From: Moritella marina ATCC 15381
GTDB lineage: Bacteria > Pseudomonadota > Gammaproteobacteria > Enterobacterales > Moritellaceae
DNA length: 64,000 nucleotides
Reading direction: 5' to 3'
Assembly (NCBI RefSeq): GCF_008931805.1
Contig: NZ_CP044399.1
Coordinates: 248,001 to 312,000 of the forward strand
Within the stretch, counting starts at the first letter, position 1. Each line of letters begins with the position of its first letter. Below are positions 44,502 through 53,985 of the stretch, piece after piece. The notes under the pieces were generated by a model. It was not told where the DNA came from. It saw only the letters and a program-made list of their open reading frames with translations, and did not search any database. The position numbers and the translations under genes were made by a program.

Positions 44502-45893
44502 TTAAGTACAAGTGTGGGCTTTTTTGATATCGCCAACATTTAATACTTTAATTGCTAAACCACCTTGTGATGTTTCACGGTATTTAGCATTCATGTCTTT
44601 ACCTGTCTCGTACATCGTCTCGATAACTTTATCTAACGACACACAAGGCTCACTCGTACGACGCATTGCCATACGTGAAGAGTTGATAGCTTTAACTGCT
44701 GCAATCGCGTTACGTTCGATACAAGGCACTTGTACTTGGCCACCAACAGGGTCGCAAGTTAAGCCTAAGTTATGTTCCATACCGATCTCAGCGGCTTGAC
44801 AAACTTGTGATGCGCTTGCACCCATTAGTTCTGCAAGACCAGCTGCTGCCATTGAACATGACACGCCTACTTCACCTTGACAGCCGACTTCCGCGCCTGA
44901 GATAGATGCGTTAGTTTTGTATAGGATACCAATAGCACCAGATGCAAGGTAGAACTTAGTGTATTCATCACGTGTTAACGGACGGATAAACTTATTATAG
45001 TATGCTAATACCGCTGGAATGATACCTGCAGCACCATTTGTTGGTGCTGTAACAACACGGCCACCGGCAGCATTTTCTTCACTTACAGCAAGGGCAAACA
45101 TGTTAACCCAATCAATGATAGTCATTGGGTCAGTATTAAAACCATCGCTTGCTTCTAATTGGCGTTTAAGCGCTGCTGCACGACGTGGTACACGTAATGG
45201 ACCAGCAAGTAAACCTTCAGTTTTACAACCGCGCTCAATCGCTTCAGCCATTGCAGTCCAAATACCTGAAAACAGGTGATGCGTTTCTTGTTCTGTGCGG
45301 AATGATTTTTCATTCTCAGCCATTAATGCACTGATAGATAATGCGTTATCTTGGCAGTGTTGAACTAGTTGTGCGGCACTGTTAAATGGGTATTTAACGT
45401 CAGCTGTCTCACCTTGTGTTAGGCCGAAGTTTTCTTCGTCAACGATGAAACCACCACCCGTAGAGTAGTAAGTTTTTGTGAATGAAACTTCGCCATCGAT
45501 GTAAGCATGAATTTTCAAACCATTTTCGTGAAGTGCAAGTGGTTCATCGATAAAGTTCATCGCTGAAGCGGGAAAATCAACAGTATGACATTGTAGACCG
45601 ATCGTTAAACGACGTGTTTGTTCAACACGGTGAATAAACTCTGGGATTGCATCAATATCAACAGTTTCAGGCAAGTTACCTGCTAAACCCATGATGATAG
45701 CAATATCAGTGTGGTGACCTTTACCAGTCAACGATAATGAACCATGCACATCCACTGTGATTTGAGTGACTTCGCGGATCTTCCCTGTCGCTCGTAGGTC
45801 GTCGATAAATTGTTTGGCAGCTTTCATTGGACCAACAGTATGAGAACTTGATGGACCAATACCAATTTTGTAGATATCGAATACACTGATCAT
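44502..45893 (-). CDS. L-serine dehydratase, iron-sulfur type, copy 2
   Basis: This 463-residue single-chain serine deaminase starts [20 protein letters not shown] and carries the cluster region [20 protein letters not shown] and [20 protein letters not shown]. Compared with copy 1 it shares all active-site motifs but differs through the N-terminal beta domain and in a short C-terminal extension ([12 protein letters not shown]). AGGAA precedes ATG 45893. It is a monocistronic unit with its own terminator. No serine transporter (sdaC) is adjacent to either copy. The two copies may serve different oxygen or growth conditions, as with E. coli SdaA and SdaB; the sequence does not say which is which. 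Confidence 0.93.
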   Translation of the reverse strand: MISVFDIYKIGIGPSSSHTVGPMKAAKQFIDDLRATGKIREVTQITVDVHGSLSLTGKGHHTDIAIIMGLAGNLPETVDIDAIPEFIHRVEQTRRLTIGLQCHTVDFPASAMNFIDEPLALHENGLKIHAYIDGEVSFTKTYYSTGGGFIVDEENFGLTQGETADVKYPFNSAAQLVQHCQDNALSISALMAENEKSFRTEQETHHLFSGIWTAMAEAIERGCKTEGLLAGPLRVPRRAAALKRQLEASDGFNTDPMTIIDWVNMFALAVSEENAAGGRVVTAPTNGAAGIIPAVLAYYNKFIRPLTRDEYTKFYLASGAIGILYKTNASISGAEVGCQGEVGVSCSMAAAGLAELMGASASQVCQAAEIGMEHNLGLTCDPVGGQVQVPCIERNAIAAVKAINSSRMAMRRTSEPCVSLDKVIETMYETGKDMNAKYRETSQGGLAIKVLNVGDIKKAHTCT

Positions 45894-46242
45894 AGTAATT
45901 CCTCAGCAGATGCTTAAGTTATATAAGCTTAAATAATTAGCGCGCTAACAGTCTTTGTTAGGCAGAATAACGAGGATTAAACTTTTTTTTAATCTCTCAA
46001 ATTTTTATTTCGCTATGATAGCGATTTAATTCTAAAAAACAACTAGCAATATAGTAGGCAGCGCTGTTAATTAGAGATTGATCCCATATAACAATTCATT
46101 ATATTTCTAATTTGTAGTGTAAAGCTTTGTTGGTTTTATTTCGTCGGCGGGTTTTAAAGGCGAAGGTAATAAAAAGCCTTATTTTAGGGGCTGTTATTAC
46201 CTTTAATAATTAATTACTTAGGGAGTGGTTATCTGTTTAGGG
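45894..46242. other. region between second sdaA and ctaB
   Basis: It holds the leftward sdaA promoter region and, at 46165-46201, a hairpin after ctaB. An A/T-rich inverted repeat GGATTAAAC...TTTAATC near 45974-45995 lies in the sdaA leader. No gene is seen. Confidence 0.55.
46165..46201 (-). terminator. hairpin after ctaB
   Basis: GGTAATAA...AGCC and GGCTGTTATTACC form a long stem with one internal mismatch, 41 bases after the ctaB stop. It is followed by CTTCGCC on the minus strand without a T-run, so its strength is uncertain. Confidence 0.5.
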
Positions 46243-47139
46243 TTAGTAGTGAATAACCCAGTGATCAACTAACAATAATATAAATAGTATCATGAGATGA
46301 ATGATTGAGAATTTAAATGTTTGAAATGCCGTTTTACGCGTGGGTTTGAATTTTAAGCGATAAGCGTAATATATAAAGCAGCCCCCTAAAATGGTCGACC
46401 CTGCTAAGTAAAGTAAACCGCTGAGCTGGGTAAGCCAAGGTAACCAAGTCACCGGTAAGAGCAACAACGTATAAAGCAATATCAGGGTTTTAGTATATTC
46501 CGCGCCATGGGTAACGGGGAGCATGGGGATTTTTGCTTTCGCGTATTCTTTTTCTTTATGGATTGCCAAGGCCCAAAAATGCGGCGGCGTCCAAATAAAA
46601 ATGATCATGACAAGTAGCAGTGCTTGACCGGTCACTTCACCTGTCATCGCAGTCCAACCAAGAAGTGGAGGCGTGGCTCCTGCAAGCCCTCCTATGGCGA
46701 TATTTTGTGGTGTTGCACGTTTTAAATACATGGTGTAAATCACCGCATAACCAATCAGACTGGCAAAGGTTAACCACGCGGTTAAGGCGTTCACAAAGAT
46801 AAATAGTGTTGCCATGCCGATGGTGGCCATACCGGTGGCAAAGACCAAGGCTTTTGTTGTGCTTAGGGTATTTTGTACTAATGGACGCTGATGGGTTCGG
46901 GTCATAATGGCGTCAATACGCTGGTCGAGAATATGGTTGTAAGCCGCAGCGGCTGCAGACAATAATCCGATCCCTACTAATGCGGGTACTAATAAACTCA
47001 GTGTGGGTAATGTCGGAAGGGCTAGCACCATACCGACCAATGCGGTGAGCAGTAACAGCGCCACCACTTTAGGCTTGGTGAGTTGATAATAAGCGCGCCA
47101 GTTTGGTGTCAGCGTTAATTTAAGGGATTGTGTATTCAT
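46243..47139 (-). CDS. ctaB: protoheme IX farnesyltransferase (heme O synthase)
   Basis: CtaB/CyoE (298 residues) attaches a farnesyl group to protoheme to make heme O, the precursor of heme A for the oxidase. It is a polytopic UbiA-family membrane protein with the first Asp-rich substrate motif as [20 protein letters not shown] (about 75-95) and a second loop [20 protein letters not shown]. The start ATG 47139 overlaps the ctaA stop by four bases (ATGA); the frame is open upstream into ctaA but that stretch is not CtaB-like. Product feeds CtaA, its neighbour. Confidence 0.94.
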   Translation of the reverse strand: MNTQSLKLTLTPNWRAYYQLTKPKVVALLLLTALVGMVLALPTLPTLSLLVPALVGIGLLSAAAAAYNHILDQRIDAIMTRTHQRPLVQNTLSTTKALVFATGMATIGMATLFIFVNALTAWLTFASLIGYAVIYTMYLKRATPQNIAIGGLAGATPPLLGWTAMTGEVTGQALLLVMIIFIWTPPHFWALAIHKEKEYAKAKIPMLPVTHGAEYTKTLILLYTLLLLPVTWLPWLTQLSGLLYLAGSTILGGCFIYYAYRLKFKPTRKTAFQTFKFSIIHLMILFILLLVDHWVIHY

Positions 47140-48176
47140 AGCACCTCTTGCAGTTGCTGTTGGTTGAACCAAAGTAGGGTTATTAAGGTTATCAGTAAGA
47201 TCGCCGCGACGAAGTTGTGCGCCACTGCAATGCCTAGCGGTAACTGAAATAACACATTCGCGATACCTAAGCTGACTTGTAGACAAAGAATAATAAGCAA
47301 GGTGATCGCAATGACGCGTATCTTTTTTTCGACTTGATGCTTGAGTAGTTGATAGGTTGTGAGGAGAAGATAAATGATCGTCACGCCGGCCCATATACGG
47401 TGGGATATGTGGATATTCATTCTGGCGATAGTATCCCGTACACCATACTGGTAGGTGTCAGCGACGGGACTGAGACTAAATACATCATTGAGATCAAAAC
47501 GACTTAACCAGTCACCATTACAAATTGGCAATTCAGTACAGACAACGGCTGCGTAATTTGAACTTGTCCAACCGCCAAGTGCAATTTGAATGATGACGAT
47601 TGGCAGTGCAATGGCGCAATATAATTGAACGCGAGCTAAACGTTGTCTGTGAATAGGCAATATCAGTGTCTGTTGATTTTGATTATCTAAAGGCTGGGTT
47701 AGCAAGTTTGGTGTTATTGTTGGTCGGGATAATCGTAATCGGAATAATATCAGCAGGGATAGAATACTAAAGCCACCTAATAAATGCCCCATAACGATAA
47801 TGGGCTGTAAATTCATCGTGACAGTCCACATACCTAACGCAGCCTGAAATAAAACCAAGAGGGTGAGCACTGTCGCTAATCGCAGTTGCTGCCTTTGTTT
47901 CCCACTCACGATGAAAATGATCAGGATAAAAATACCGAGTAATCCGGCAACATAGCGATGGATCATTTCATTCCATGCTTTTTCTGTGTGCAATGGTTTA
48001 TTTGGATAAGCCAATTGTGCAGAGGCGATGTCTTGTGCGTTGCCTGGTACAGCATTAAAGCCGTAACAGCCCGGCCAATCTGGGCAGCCAAGCCCTGCGT
48101 CAGTAAGGCGTGTATAGGCGCCAAGAATAATAACAATGAAAGCTAACACGATCGTTAGGTTGAGCAGTTTTGGCAT
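47136..48176 (-). CDS. ctaA: heme A synthase
   Basis: CtaA (346 residues) oxidises heme O to heme A. It is an eight-helix inner-membrane protein with conserved heme-ligand and loop motifs: [20 protein letters not shown] near the N-terminus, [35 protein letters not shown], and in the second half [20 protein letters not shown] and [20 protein letters not shown]. The cysteine pair GCPDWPGC is typical of this subclass. AAGGA precedes ATG 48176. It overlaps ctaB by four bases, so the two are translationally coupled. Confidence 0.94.
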   Translation of the reverse strand: MPKLLNLTIVLAFIVIILGAYTRLTDAGLGCPDWPGCYGFNAVPGNAQDIASAQLAYPNKPLHTEKAWNEMIHRYVAGLLGIFILIIFIVSGKQRQQLRLATVLTLLVLFQAALGMWTVTMNLQPIIVMGHLLGGFSILSLLILFRLRLSRPTITPNLLTQPLDNQNQQTLILPIHRQRLARVQLYCAIALPIVIIQIALGGWTSSNYAAVVCTELPICNGDWLSRFDLNDVFSLSPVADTYQYGVRDTIARMNIHISHRIWAGVTIIYLLLTTYQLLKHQVEKKIRVIAITLLIILCLQVSLGIANVLFQLPLGIAVAHNFVAAILLITLITLLWFNQQQLQEVL

Positions 48177-48199
48177 AGACCATCCTTGTGTATTACGGC

Positions 48200-48709
48200 T
48201 TACCCTATTTTCGATATTTTAAGTAAGCGCTTTAAATCCTTTAATAGGCCCGCTGATACTTTCATTGCTGCCGTTTTATCTGCAGTGAATTGATAACGCA
48301 TGAAAATATTACCCAGTGGGTCAACTAAATATAGTGTATCCGAGCTTAATTGCTGTTGATTGGTTGCGCTTAATTGTAATTTTGTGAGAGCTTGCGTATC
48401 GATACGCTCAGACTGTAATGAGGGGAGTGCGGTGAGGTAGCGTTGTACACGATCACCTTCGGAAGCGAGCAGCGTATGCACTTGCTGGATCTGCCAAATA
48501 CTTTCTTGGCAAATGGCACTACAATTATCGGTTGGGTTGTAGAGTAGTAGCCATGCCTGAGGGGCTAATGAGAGTGAGAGTGGCGGTGTTATTAATTCAC
48601 CAGCATTGGTTTTAGCACCTTGGTACCAATTATTAACTAGCACTATTTTTGCGACTAAAATAGGAGCTATGAATAATCCGAGCATGATAAATAACGGTTT
48701 TTTTTGCAT
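48200..48709 (-). CDS. Sco-like thioredoxin-fold membrane protein of the cox locus
   Basis: This 169-residue protein has an N-terminal membrane anchor (about 5-27, FIMLGLFIAPILVAKIVLVN) and a periplasmic part with LLYNPTDNCSAICQESIWQI, a CxxxC pair in the position of the copper-binding CxxxC of Sco1/SenC. Further along, DTLYLVDPLGNIFMRYQFTA resembles the Sco strand before its histidine, but I do not see the Sco histidine. Proteins of this kind lie between SURF1 and ctaA in many gammaproteobacterial oxidase loci. A role in copper delivery or thiol control at CuA is likely but unproven. AAGGAT precedes the ATG. Confidence 0.75.
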   Translation of the reverse strand: MQKKPLFIMLGLFIAPILVAKIVLVNNWYQGAKTNAGELITPPLSLSLAPQAWLLLYNPTDNCSAICQESIWQIQQVHTLLASEGDRVQRYLTALPSLQSERIDTQALTKLQLSATNQQQLSSDTLYLVDPLGNIFMRYQFTADKTAAMKVSAGLLKDLKRLLKISKIG

Positions 48710-48746
48710 GACTAATCCTTATCTTGCGTAGTATTTTTGATTCGTG

Positions 48747-49472
48747 TTAGTACTTCTTAATCCAGTAACCGCTGCACAGGCTTAATGCAAATGCTAAGGC
48801 GAACCATTGCACGGCATAAGCGGTGTGTTTAGCTGGTGGCATGACGGTGATCTGCCAAGTTTTGCTAAAGCCAACGGGCGAACTAGGTTCTAATTGCAGT
48901 AATAGCGGTTTCAATGGGGTGCCTAAATACGATTGCAGCTGTGAAATGGCCGTACGTTGCACCACTAATACATTGTCTTTGTCGGTACTGATATTATCAC
49001 CGAGTAACCAAGGCGAGCCTTGTGGGGCGCTTAATGTGCCGTTTAGGTGATAGAGACCAGTGAATTTGGGTATCACAGGCAATATTTGTCGAGATGGCGA
49101 TGCCGCTAGCCAGCCGAGATTAACCAGTATGGTCTGTGCATCACTGTGAAAAGGGAGATATAAGTGATAACCGATACGTTTATTGTTGGTCTGATTATCA
49201 AGTAATATCGGCTGTTTATTGTCAAAATAACCTTGCAATGAAACTGGGTTGTGTAAAGTGTCCGCTGTCACTTGGCTTAATGTCGTGATGATGATTTGTT
49301 TAATATCCAATAGCGCTTGTTTGTCTTGCGCTCGTGCAAGTTGCCATAGTCCGAGGTTGATACAGATACCGATGGCAACGAGACTAAAAGCCACAAACCC
49401 AATTAAGCGCTTAGGGTGCTTATATTTTCGTTTAGACTTCGCTTTAGGTATGGCATTAACATGAGTTTTCAT
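48747..49472 (-). CDS. SURF1-family oxidase assembly protein
   Basis: SURF1/Shy1-type protein (241 residues) assists heme A insertion into cytochrome c oxidase subunit I. It has the family layout of two membrane helices bracketing a periplasmic domain: first helix about 24-45 (GFVAFSLVAIGICINLGLWQ, including the LGLWQLARAQDKQALL motif), and a C-terminal helix (AVQWFALAFALSLCSGYWIK). The loop motif LLDNQTNNKRIGYHLYLPFH is also typical. It lies 37 bases before the Sco-like gene in the same direction. pyrC sits between it and the oxidase subunits. Confidence 0.88.
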   Translation of the reverse strand: MKTHVNAIPKAKSKRKYKHPKRLIGFVAFSLVAIGICINLGLWQLARAQDKQALLDIKQIIITTLSQVTADTLHNPVSLQGYFDNKQPILLDNQTNNKRIGYHLYLPFHSDAQTILVNLGWLAASPSRQILPVIPKFTGLYHLNGTLSAPQGSPWLLGDNISTDKDNVLVVQRTAISQLQSYLGTPLKPLLLQLEPSSPVGFSKTWQITVMPPAKHTAYAVQWFALAFALSLCSGYWIKKY

Positions 49473-49577
49473 CTCTACTCTCGATCAATAGCAGCGTGCA
49501 ATTAAGCATAGAGTTGATTTAATAGAAGGGGAGTAAAACAGGAGAAAGATTAAACTTATAAACAACTTACAGAGTAA

Positions 49578-49602
49578 TATCCCAGTACAAGGTACTGGGA
49601 TA
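49578..49602 (-). terminator. hairpin after pyrC
   Basis: TATCCCAGTAC and GTACTGGGATA form a perfect 11-base stem with a 3-base loop, 23 bases after the pyrC stop. The minus-strand tail is TTACTC, so termination may be partial. Confidence 0.65.
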
Positions 49603-49624
49603 GCAATACATCACTAAAGTGGTG

Positions 49625-50656
49625 TTATTTTACTTGCCAAGCGATAGTCTCGCCAGTTCTGATTGGCACCATCTTCGCGTCACCAAACGGCAGCGTTGTC
49701 GGTACTAGCCATTCAGACTTTTCTAACGTGATCGTGTCAGCGTTGCGTGGTAAATTGTAAAAATCAGGGCCATTGAAGCTAGCGAATGCTTCTAGTTTAT
49801 CAAGCGCATTTTCTTGCTCGAATACTTCAGCATAAAGTTCAATTGCAGCATGCGATGTGTAAGCACCAGCACAACCACAAGCAGATTCTTTCTTATCATC
49901 GGCGTGTGGTGCAGAATCCGTACCAAGGAAAAATTTGTTACTACCACTTGTCGCAGCTTTAACAAGTGCTGCTTGATGGGTATTACGTTTCAAAATTGGT
50001 AAGCAATAGTAGTGTGGTTTAATACCACCGACTAACATGTGGTTACGGTTGAATAGTAAGTGATGGGCTGTAATTGTTGCAGCAATGTTGTCGCTGGCGT
50101 TATTCACGAACTCAACTGCATCGGCAGTCGTGATGTGCTCAAGTACAATTTTTAAGTTGGGGAAATCAGCAACAACAGGCTTTAACACAGTATCTAAATA
50201 TACTTTTTCACGATCAAAAATGTCGATATCTGCATCTGTTACTTCACCATGTAATAACAATGGCATGCCAGCATCTTGTAATGCTTGCAGCGCAGGGTAA
50301 ACGTTTTTAATTGAGGTAACACCTGATGATGAATTTGTTGTTGCGCCAGCAGGATAAAGCTTTGCCGCATAAACAATCCCTGTTGCTTTCGCTGCGCGGA
50401 TATCTTCAGCTGTTGTTTGATCAGTAAGGTAGATAGTCATTAATGGACTAAATGAAGAATTCGCAGGTACGTTAGCTAAAATACGCTGATGATATTCTTT
50501 GGCGATCTCAGCATTTGTTACTGGCGGTACTAGGTTTGGCATAATGATAGCGCGACCCATGTAACGGCTAATGTCAGCAACAGTATGTTTTAAAACATCA
50601 CCATCTCGAAGGTGTAAGTGCCAGTCGTCTGGGCGGGTGATCGTTAAAGTTTCCAT
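49625..50656 (-). CDS. pyrC: dihydroorotase
   Basis: PyrC (343 residues; E. coli 348) closes carbamoyl aspartate to dihydroorotate in pyrimidine synthesis, in the cytoplasm. Zinc-binding and catalytic positions are visible: [11 protein letters not shown] (first histidine pair), [16 protein letters not shown] (carboxylated lysine), [19 protein letters not shown] and [16 protein letters not shown] (catalytic Asp). TGGAGA precedes ATG 50656. It lies between coxC and SURF1 on the same strand, an odd place for a pyrimidine gene, and hairpins at 50742-50786 and 49578-49602 enclose it, suggesting an independent unit. Confidence 0.95.
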   Translation of the reverse strand: METLTITRPDDWHLHLRDGDVLKHTVADISRYMGRAIIMPNLVPPVTNAEIAKEYHQRILANVPANSSFSPLMTIYLTDQTTAEDIRAAKATGIVYAAKLYPAGATTNSSSGVTSIKNVYPALQALQDAGMPLLLHGEVTDADIDIFDREKVYLDTVLKPVVADFPNLKIVLEHITTADAVEFVNNASDNIAATITAHHLLFNRNHMLVGGIKPHYYCLPILKRNTHQAALVKAATSGSNKFFLGTDSAPHADDKKESACGCAGAYTSHAAIELYAEVFEQENALDKLEAFASFNGPDFYNLPRNADTITLEKSEWLVPTTLPFGDAKMVPIRTGETIAWQVK

Positions 50657-50741
50657 TTGATTTCTCCATCGCTAATTTCCGCAGATTCTAAAGATTAATG
50701 CTGGTGAAGTCAAAGAGCTAGTATCAATTGATGTGAAAATA

Positions 50742-50786
50742 CGATACCAAGTAAGTCTATCGTTAATTTTAGCTTATTTGGTATCG
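50742..50786 (-). terminator. hairpin between coxC and pyrC
   Basis: CGATACCAAGTAAG (50742-50755) and CTTATTTGGTATCG (50773-50786) pair over 14 bases with one mismatch. On the minus strand ATTTTC follows, so it is a likely end of the coxBA-cox11-coxC unit. Confidence 0.6.
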
Positions 50787-50871
50787 AAATTATAGCGTAG
50801 GTCGGTCGTAATGGTTAACCGACTACCTTCGAGATGGTTAACTAATTTATTGATAAATGGCTGAGCAATAG

Positions 50872-51768
50872 CTAAACGATGTAGACAAAAATAAACAAAA
50901 TGATCCATACCACATCAACAAAATGCCAATACCAAGCAGATGCTTCAAAGGCAAAATGTTTACCTGGGGTAAAATGACCATTGATGACACGAAATAGCAT
51001 CACAGTTAGCATTATCACGCCTAAAGTAACGTGCATACCATGAAACCCTGTGAGCATATAAAAAGTATTGCCATAGACACCGGAGTCAAAGCGTAATGAT
51101 AGCGCTTGATAGGCATGTATATACTCCTCGGCTTGGAAAAATAAAAAGATAACCCCAAGAGTTACTGTCATCGCTAACCAAGTCACTAGTTTCGCACGGT
51201 GTTTGGCGAGCAGATTATGATGCGCAAAATGTAATGTCACAGATGAGCTAATTAAAATGATCGTATTAATTAATGGTAATCCATACCAAGGCATGGCTTG
51301 GGTTACTCGGCCATCTGGGGTCGTTGTTAGTGGCCATGTCGGGATAAACTCAGACCAAATAACGTCATGAGTCATGGCGTTATTACCTTCACCACCAAGC
51401 CAGGGAATCGACAAGTTACGCAGATAAAATAATACCCCGAATAACGCCACAAAAAACATCACCTCCGAAAAGATAAACCACAACATACCCATTCTAAATG
51501 AACGGTCGAGCTGTTCATTGTAAAGGCCTTTCATTGATTCGCTGATGACATTACGAAACCAACTAACTAGCATGAACAATAAAATGGCGATACCAATAAA
51601 TAAAATAGGGATGCCGGTATTACTGCCTTCTTTACCGACGAGTTGTACGGTGGTGGCTGCGCCAATGGCAATAATAAACAGGGCAATTGCCCCGACTAAA
51701 GGCCAAATACTACTGGCTGGTACGTAGTAATTTTTGGGTGCTTTGGCATATTCGTTATCATCTTGCAT
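50872..51768 (-). CDS. coxC: cytochrome c oxidase subunit III
   Basis: Subunit III (298 residues) stabilises the oxidase and supports proton uptake. It has seven predicted membrane helices; conserved sequences are MGMLWFIFSEVMFFVALFGV near the first third, PLINTIILISSSVTLHFAHH, FQAEEYIHAYQALSLRFDSG, and the C-terminal FHGMHVTLGVIMLTVMLFRV with WYWHFVDVVWIILFIFVYIV. It follows cox11 at a 21-base gap. The hairpin 86 bases after its stop marks the probable end of the oxidase subunit operon. Confidence 0.95.
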   Translation of the reverse strand: MQDDNEYAKAPKNYYVPASSIWPLVGAIALFIIAIGAATTVQLVGKEGSNTGIPILFIGIAILLFMLVSWFRNVISESMKGLYNEQLDRSFRMGMLWFIFSEVMFFVALFGVLFYLRNLSIPWLGGEGNNAMTHDVIWSEFIPTWPLTTTPDGRVTQAMPWYGLPLINTIILISSSVTLHFAHHNLLAKHRAKLVTWLAMTVTLGVIFLFFQAEEYIHAYQALSLRFDSGVYGNTFYMLTGFHGMHVTLGVIMLTVMLFRVINGHFTPGKHFAFEASAWYWHFVDVVWIILFIFVYIV

Positions 51769-51789
51769 TACAAGGCTCCTAGCGCATCG

Positions 51790-52341
51790 CTACTTTGGTT
51801 GACTCATCGCTAAATCAGTTGTGGGCTCGTTTTTAAACAGGGTATAAGCCAGAGTTAATGTCGATATATCAGCGGGTATGTTTGGGTCGACATAAAAAAT
51901 AAGTGGCATCATAGCCTCTGCATTCGCTGCTAACATTTGCTCTTGGAAGCAAAAGCACTCCGTTTTAACTAAATATTGCGCGCCATAACCAGGGCTGATA
52001 GAGGGAACGGCACGGCCGAAAGTGTCTTGATCACTTTGATTTGTGGCAACAAAGCTGACTTGATAACGTTCACCGGGATGTAACTCAATACTGTTCATCT
52101 CAGGTTTAAATTGCCAAGGCAGCTGTTTACTTAGATAAGTGACAAACTCAACCTTAACGGTGCGAGATTCATCGACGCTTGTCATCGGTACGGATGATTC
52201 TCGGCTATAATCTTTGCCGTTTAGACCGGTAATGTCACAAAAAACATCATAGAGCGGGATTAAAGCAAAACCAAAACCAAACATACCGACGGCGCTAAAA
52301 GTCAGCCATCGTAAGTGCTTTTTTATTTTCGGCGTTGTCAT
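51790..52341 (-). CDS. ctaG: cytochrome c oxidase assembly protein Cox11/CtaG
   Basis: Cox11/CtaG (183 residues) delivers copper to the CuB site of subunit I. It has one N-terminal membrane helix (about 11-30, WLTFSAVGMFGFGFALIPLY, followed by DVFCDITGLNG) and a periplasmic immunoglobulin-like domain with the copper-binding CFCF motif in LVKTECFCFQEQMLAANAEA and the MMPLIFYVDPNIPADISTLT ending. Its start overlaps the coxA stop by one base (TAATG), so production is tied to subunit I. Confidence 0.94.
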   Translation of the reverse strand: MTTPKIKKHLRWLTFSAVGMFGFGFALIPLYDVFCDITGLNGKDYSRESSVPMTSVDESRTVKVEFVTYLSKQLPWQFKPEMNSIELHPGERYQVSFVATNQSDQDTFGRAVPSISPGYGAQYLVKTECFCFQEQMLAANAEAMMPLIFYVDPNIPADISTLTLAYTLFKNEPTTDLAMSQPK

Positions 52342-53963
52342 TATTTCACCTCTGGCGGTGTATCAAAGGTATGGTAGGGCGCTGGTGAAGGCACTGTCCA
52401 TTCTAATCCTTCAGCCCCTTCCCACGGTTTGGCAGGGGCTTTTTGACCACCACGCACCGCCATAATAACCACAGCAACGAAAATCAACTGAGATAATCCA
52501 AATAGGAACCCGCCAATACTGACTATTTTATTGATATCAGCAAATTGCAATGCGTAGTCCGGAATTCGGCGTGGCATACCTGCAAGTCCTAAAAAATGCA
52601 TTGGGAAAAACAGGACATTGACCGAAATAAGTGAACACCAAAAATGCCATTTACCCAGCTTTTCATTGAACATGTATCCAGTCCATTTCGGTAGCCAGTA
52701 ATAAGCTGCTGCCATAATCGAGAACACTGCCCCCGTCACCAGTACGTAATGAAAATGAGCCACAACAAAATAGGTATCATGGTATTGAAAATCAGCAGGG
52801 GTGATCGCCAGCATTAACCCTGAGAATCCACCAATAGTAAACAGGACGATGAATGCCAGTGAAAATAGCATCGGCACTTCAAAGGTGATAGAACCACGCC
52901 AGAGTGTTGCTACCCAGTTAAATATTTTCACCCCCGTTGGCACTGATATCAGCATGGTGCAGTACATAAAGAAGAGTTCTGCAGCAAGCGGTAAGCCGAC
53001 GGTAAACATGTGATGTGCCCACACGGTGAAACTTAAAATAGCAATGGATGCAGTGGCGTACACCATCGAGTGATAACCAAATAATTGTTTACGGGCAAAG
53101 GTTGGTATAATGGCAGAGATGATGCCAAATGATGGCAAGATCATAATATATACTTCGGGATGACCAAAGAACCAAAATATATGTTGGAAGAGTACGGGAT
53201 CACCACCGCCTGCGGCATCAAAGAAGCTGGTACCGAAATATTTATCGGTCAAAATCATGGTCACTGCACCCGCCAATACTGGCATCACTGCGATTAATAG
53301 GAATGCGGTAATTAACCAAGTCCACACAAACATTGGCATTTTCATTAATGTCATGCCCGGTGCTCGCATATTTAAAATTGTCACGATGACGTTAATTGCG
53401 CCCATTATCGAGCTGATCCCCATTAAATGTACTGAAAAGACAAACATAGCAGTACTGTCGGGACTGTATTTGGTTGATAGCGGTGGATAGAATGTCCAAC
53501 CAAAGTTAGGGCCGCCACCTTCTGTAAATAGCGATAGAAGCAGTAATGAAAAGGCAAACGGTAAGATCCAAAAGCTCCAGTTATTCATCCGTGGCAGCGC
53601 CATATCTGGCGCACCAATCATCAGTGGCAGCATCCAGTTGGCCAAACCGACAAAGGCGGGCATGACAGCGCCAAACACCATGATCAAGCCGTGTGATGTG
53701 GTCATTTGGTTGAAAAAATTCGGCTCGACTAACTGTAGACCTGGTTGGAATAGCTCGGCTCGAATGATCATGGCCATAGCGCCACCAATAAAAAACATGG
53801 TTAAGCTAAACCACAAATACAGGCTACCAATGTCTTTGTGGTTAGTCGAAAATAACCAACGCTTATAACCTGTTGGTGCACCGTGGTGGCTGTTATCGTG
53901 CTGTGCGTCAGGAGTAGAGTTAATTACTTGCTCTGCATTATCTTTTAATTGTATATCGCTCAT
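52341..53963 (-). CDS. coxA: cytochrome c oxidase subunit I
   Basis: Subunit I (540 residues) holds heme a and the heme a3-CuB centre where oxygen is reduced. It has 12 membrane helices. Key motifs are TTSHGLIMVFGAVMPAFVGL (heme a ligand His), FWFFGHPEVYIMILPSFGII (CuB His, cross-linked Tyr and the Glu of A1-type oxidases), MVYATASIAILSFTVWAHHM (CuB His pair) and DTYFVVAHFHYVLVTGAVFS (heme ligands). The E in GHPEVY marks the A1 heme-copper class. AGGGA precedes ATG 53963. It lies 22 bases after coxB. Confidence 0.96.
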   Translation of the reverse strand: MSDIQLKDNAEQVINSTPDAQHDNSHHGAPTGYKRWLFSTNHKDIGSLYLWFSLTMFFIGGAMAMIIRAELFQPGLQLVEPNFFNQMTTSHGLIMVFGAVMPAFVGLANWMLPLMIGAPDMALPRMNNWSFWILPFAFSLLLLSLFTEGGGPNFGWTFYPPLSTKYSPDSTAMFVFSVHLMGISSIMGAINVIVTILNMRAPGMTLMKMPMFVWTWLITAFLLIAVMPVLAGAVTMILTDKYFGTSFFDAAGGGDPVLFQHIFWFFGHPEVYIMILPSFGIISAIIPTFARKQLFGYHSMVYATASIAILSFTVWAHHMFTVGLPLAAELFFMYCTMLISVPTGVKIFNWVATLWRGSITFEVPMLFSLAFIVLFTIGGFSGLMLAITPADFQYHDTYFVVAHFHYVLVTGAVFSIMAAAYYWLPKWTGYMFNEKLGKWHFWCSLISVNVLFFPMHFLGLAGMPRRIPDYALQFADINKIVSIGGFLFGLSQLIFVAVVIMAVRGGQKAPAKPWEGAEGLEWTVPSPAPYHTFDTPPEVK

Positions 53964-53985
53964 GTGCAGTCCCTTGAATTACCGA

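Noticed and set aside
47140-47394. 85-residue N-terminal extension of ctaB overlapping ctaA
   Set aside because: The extension is ctaA read in another frame; the ATGA overlap at 47136-47139 and family N-terminus support ATG 47139.
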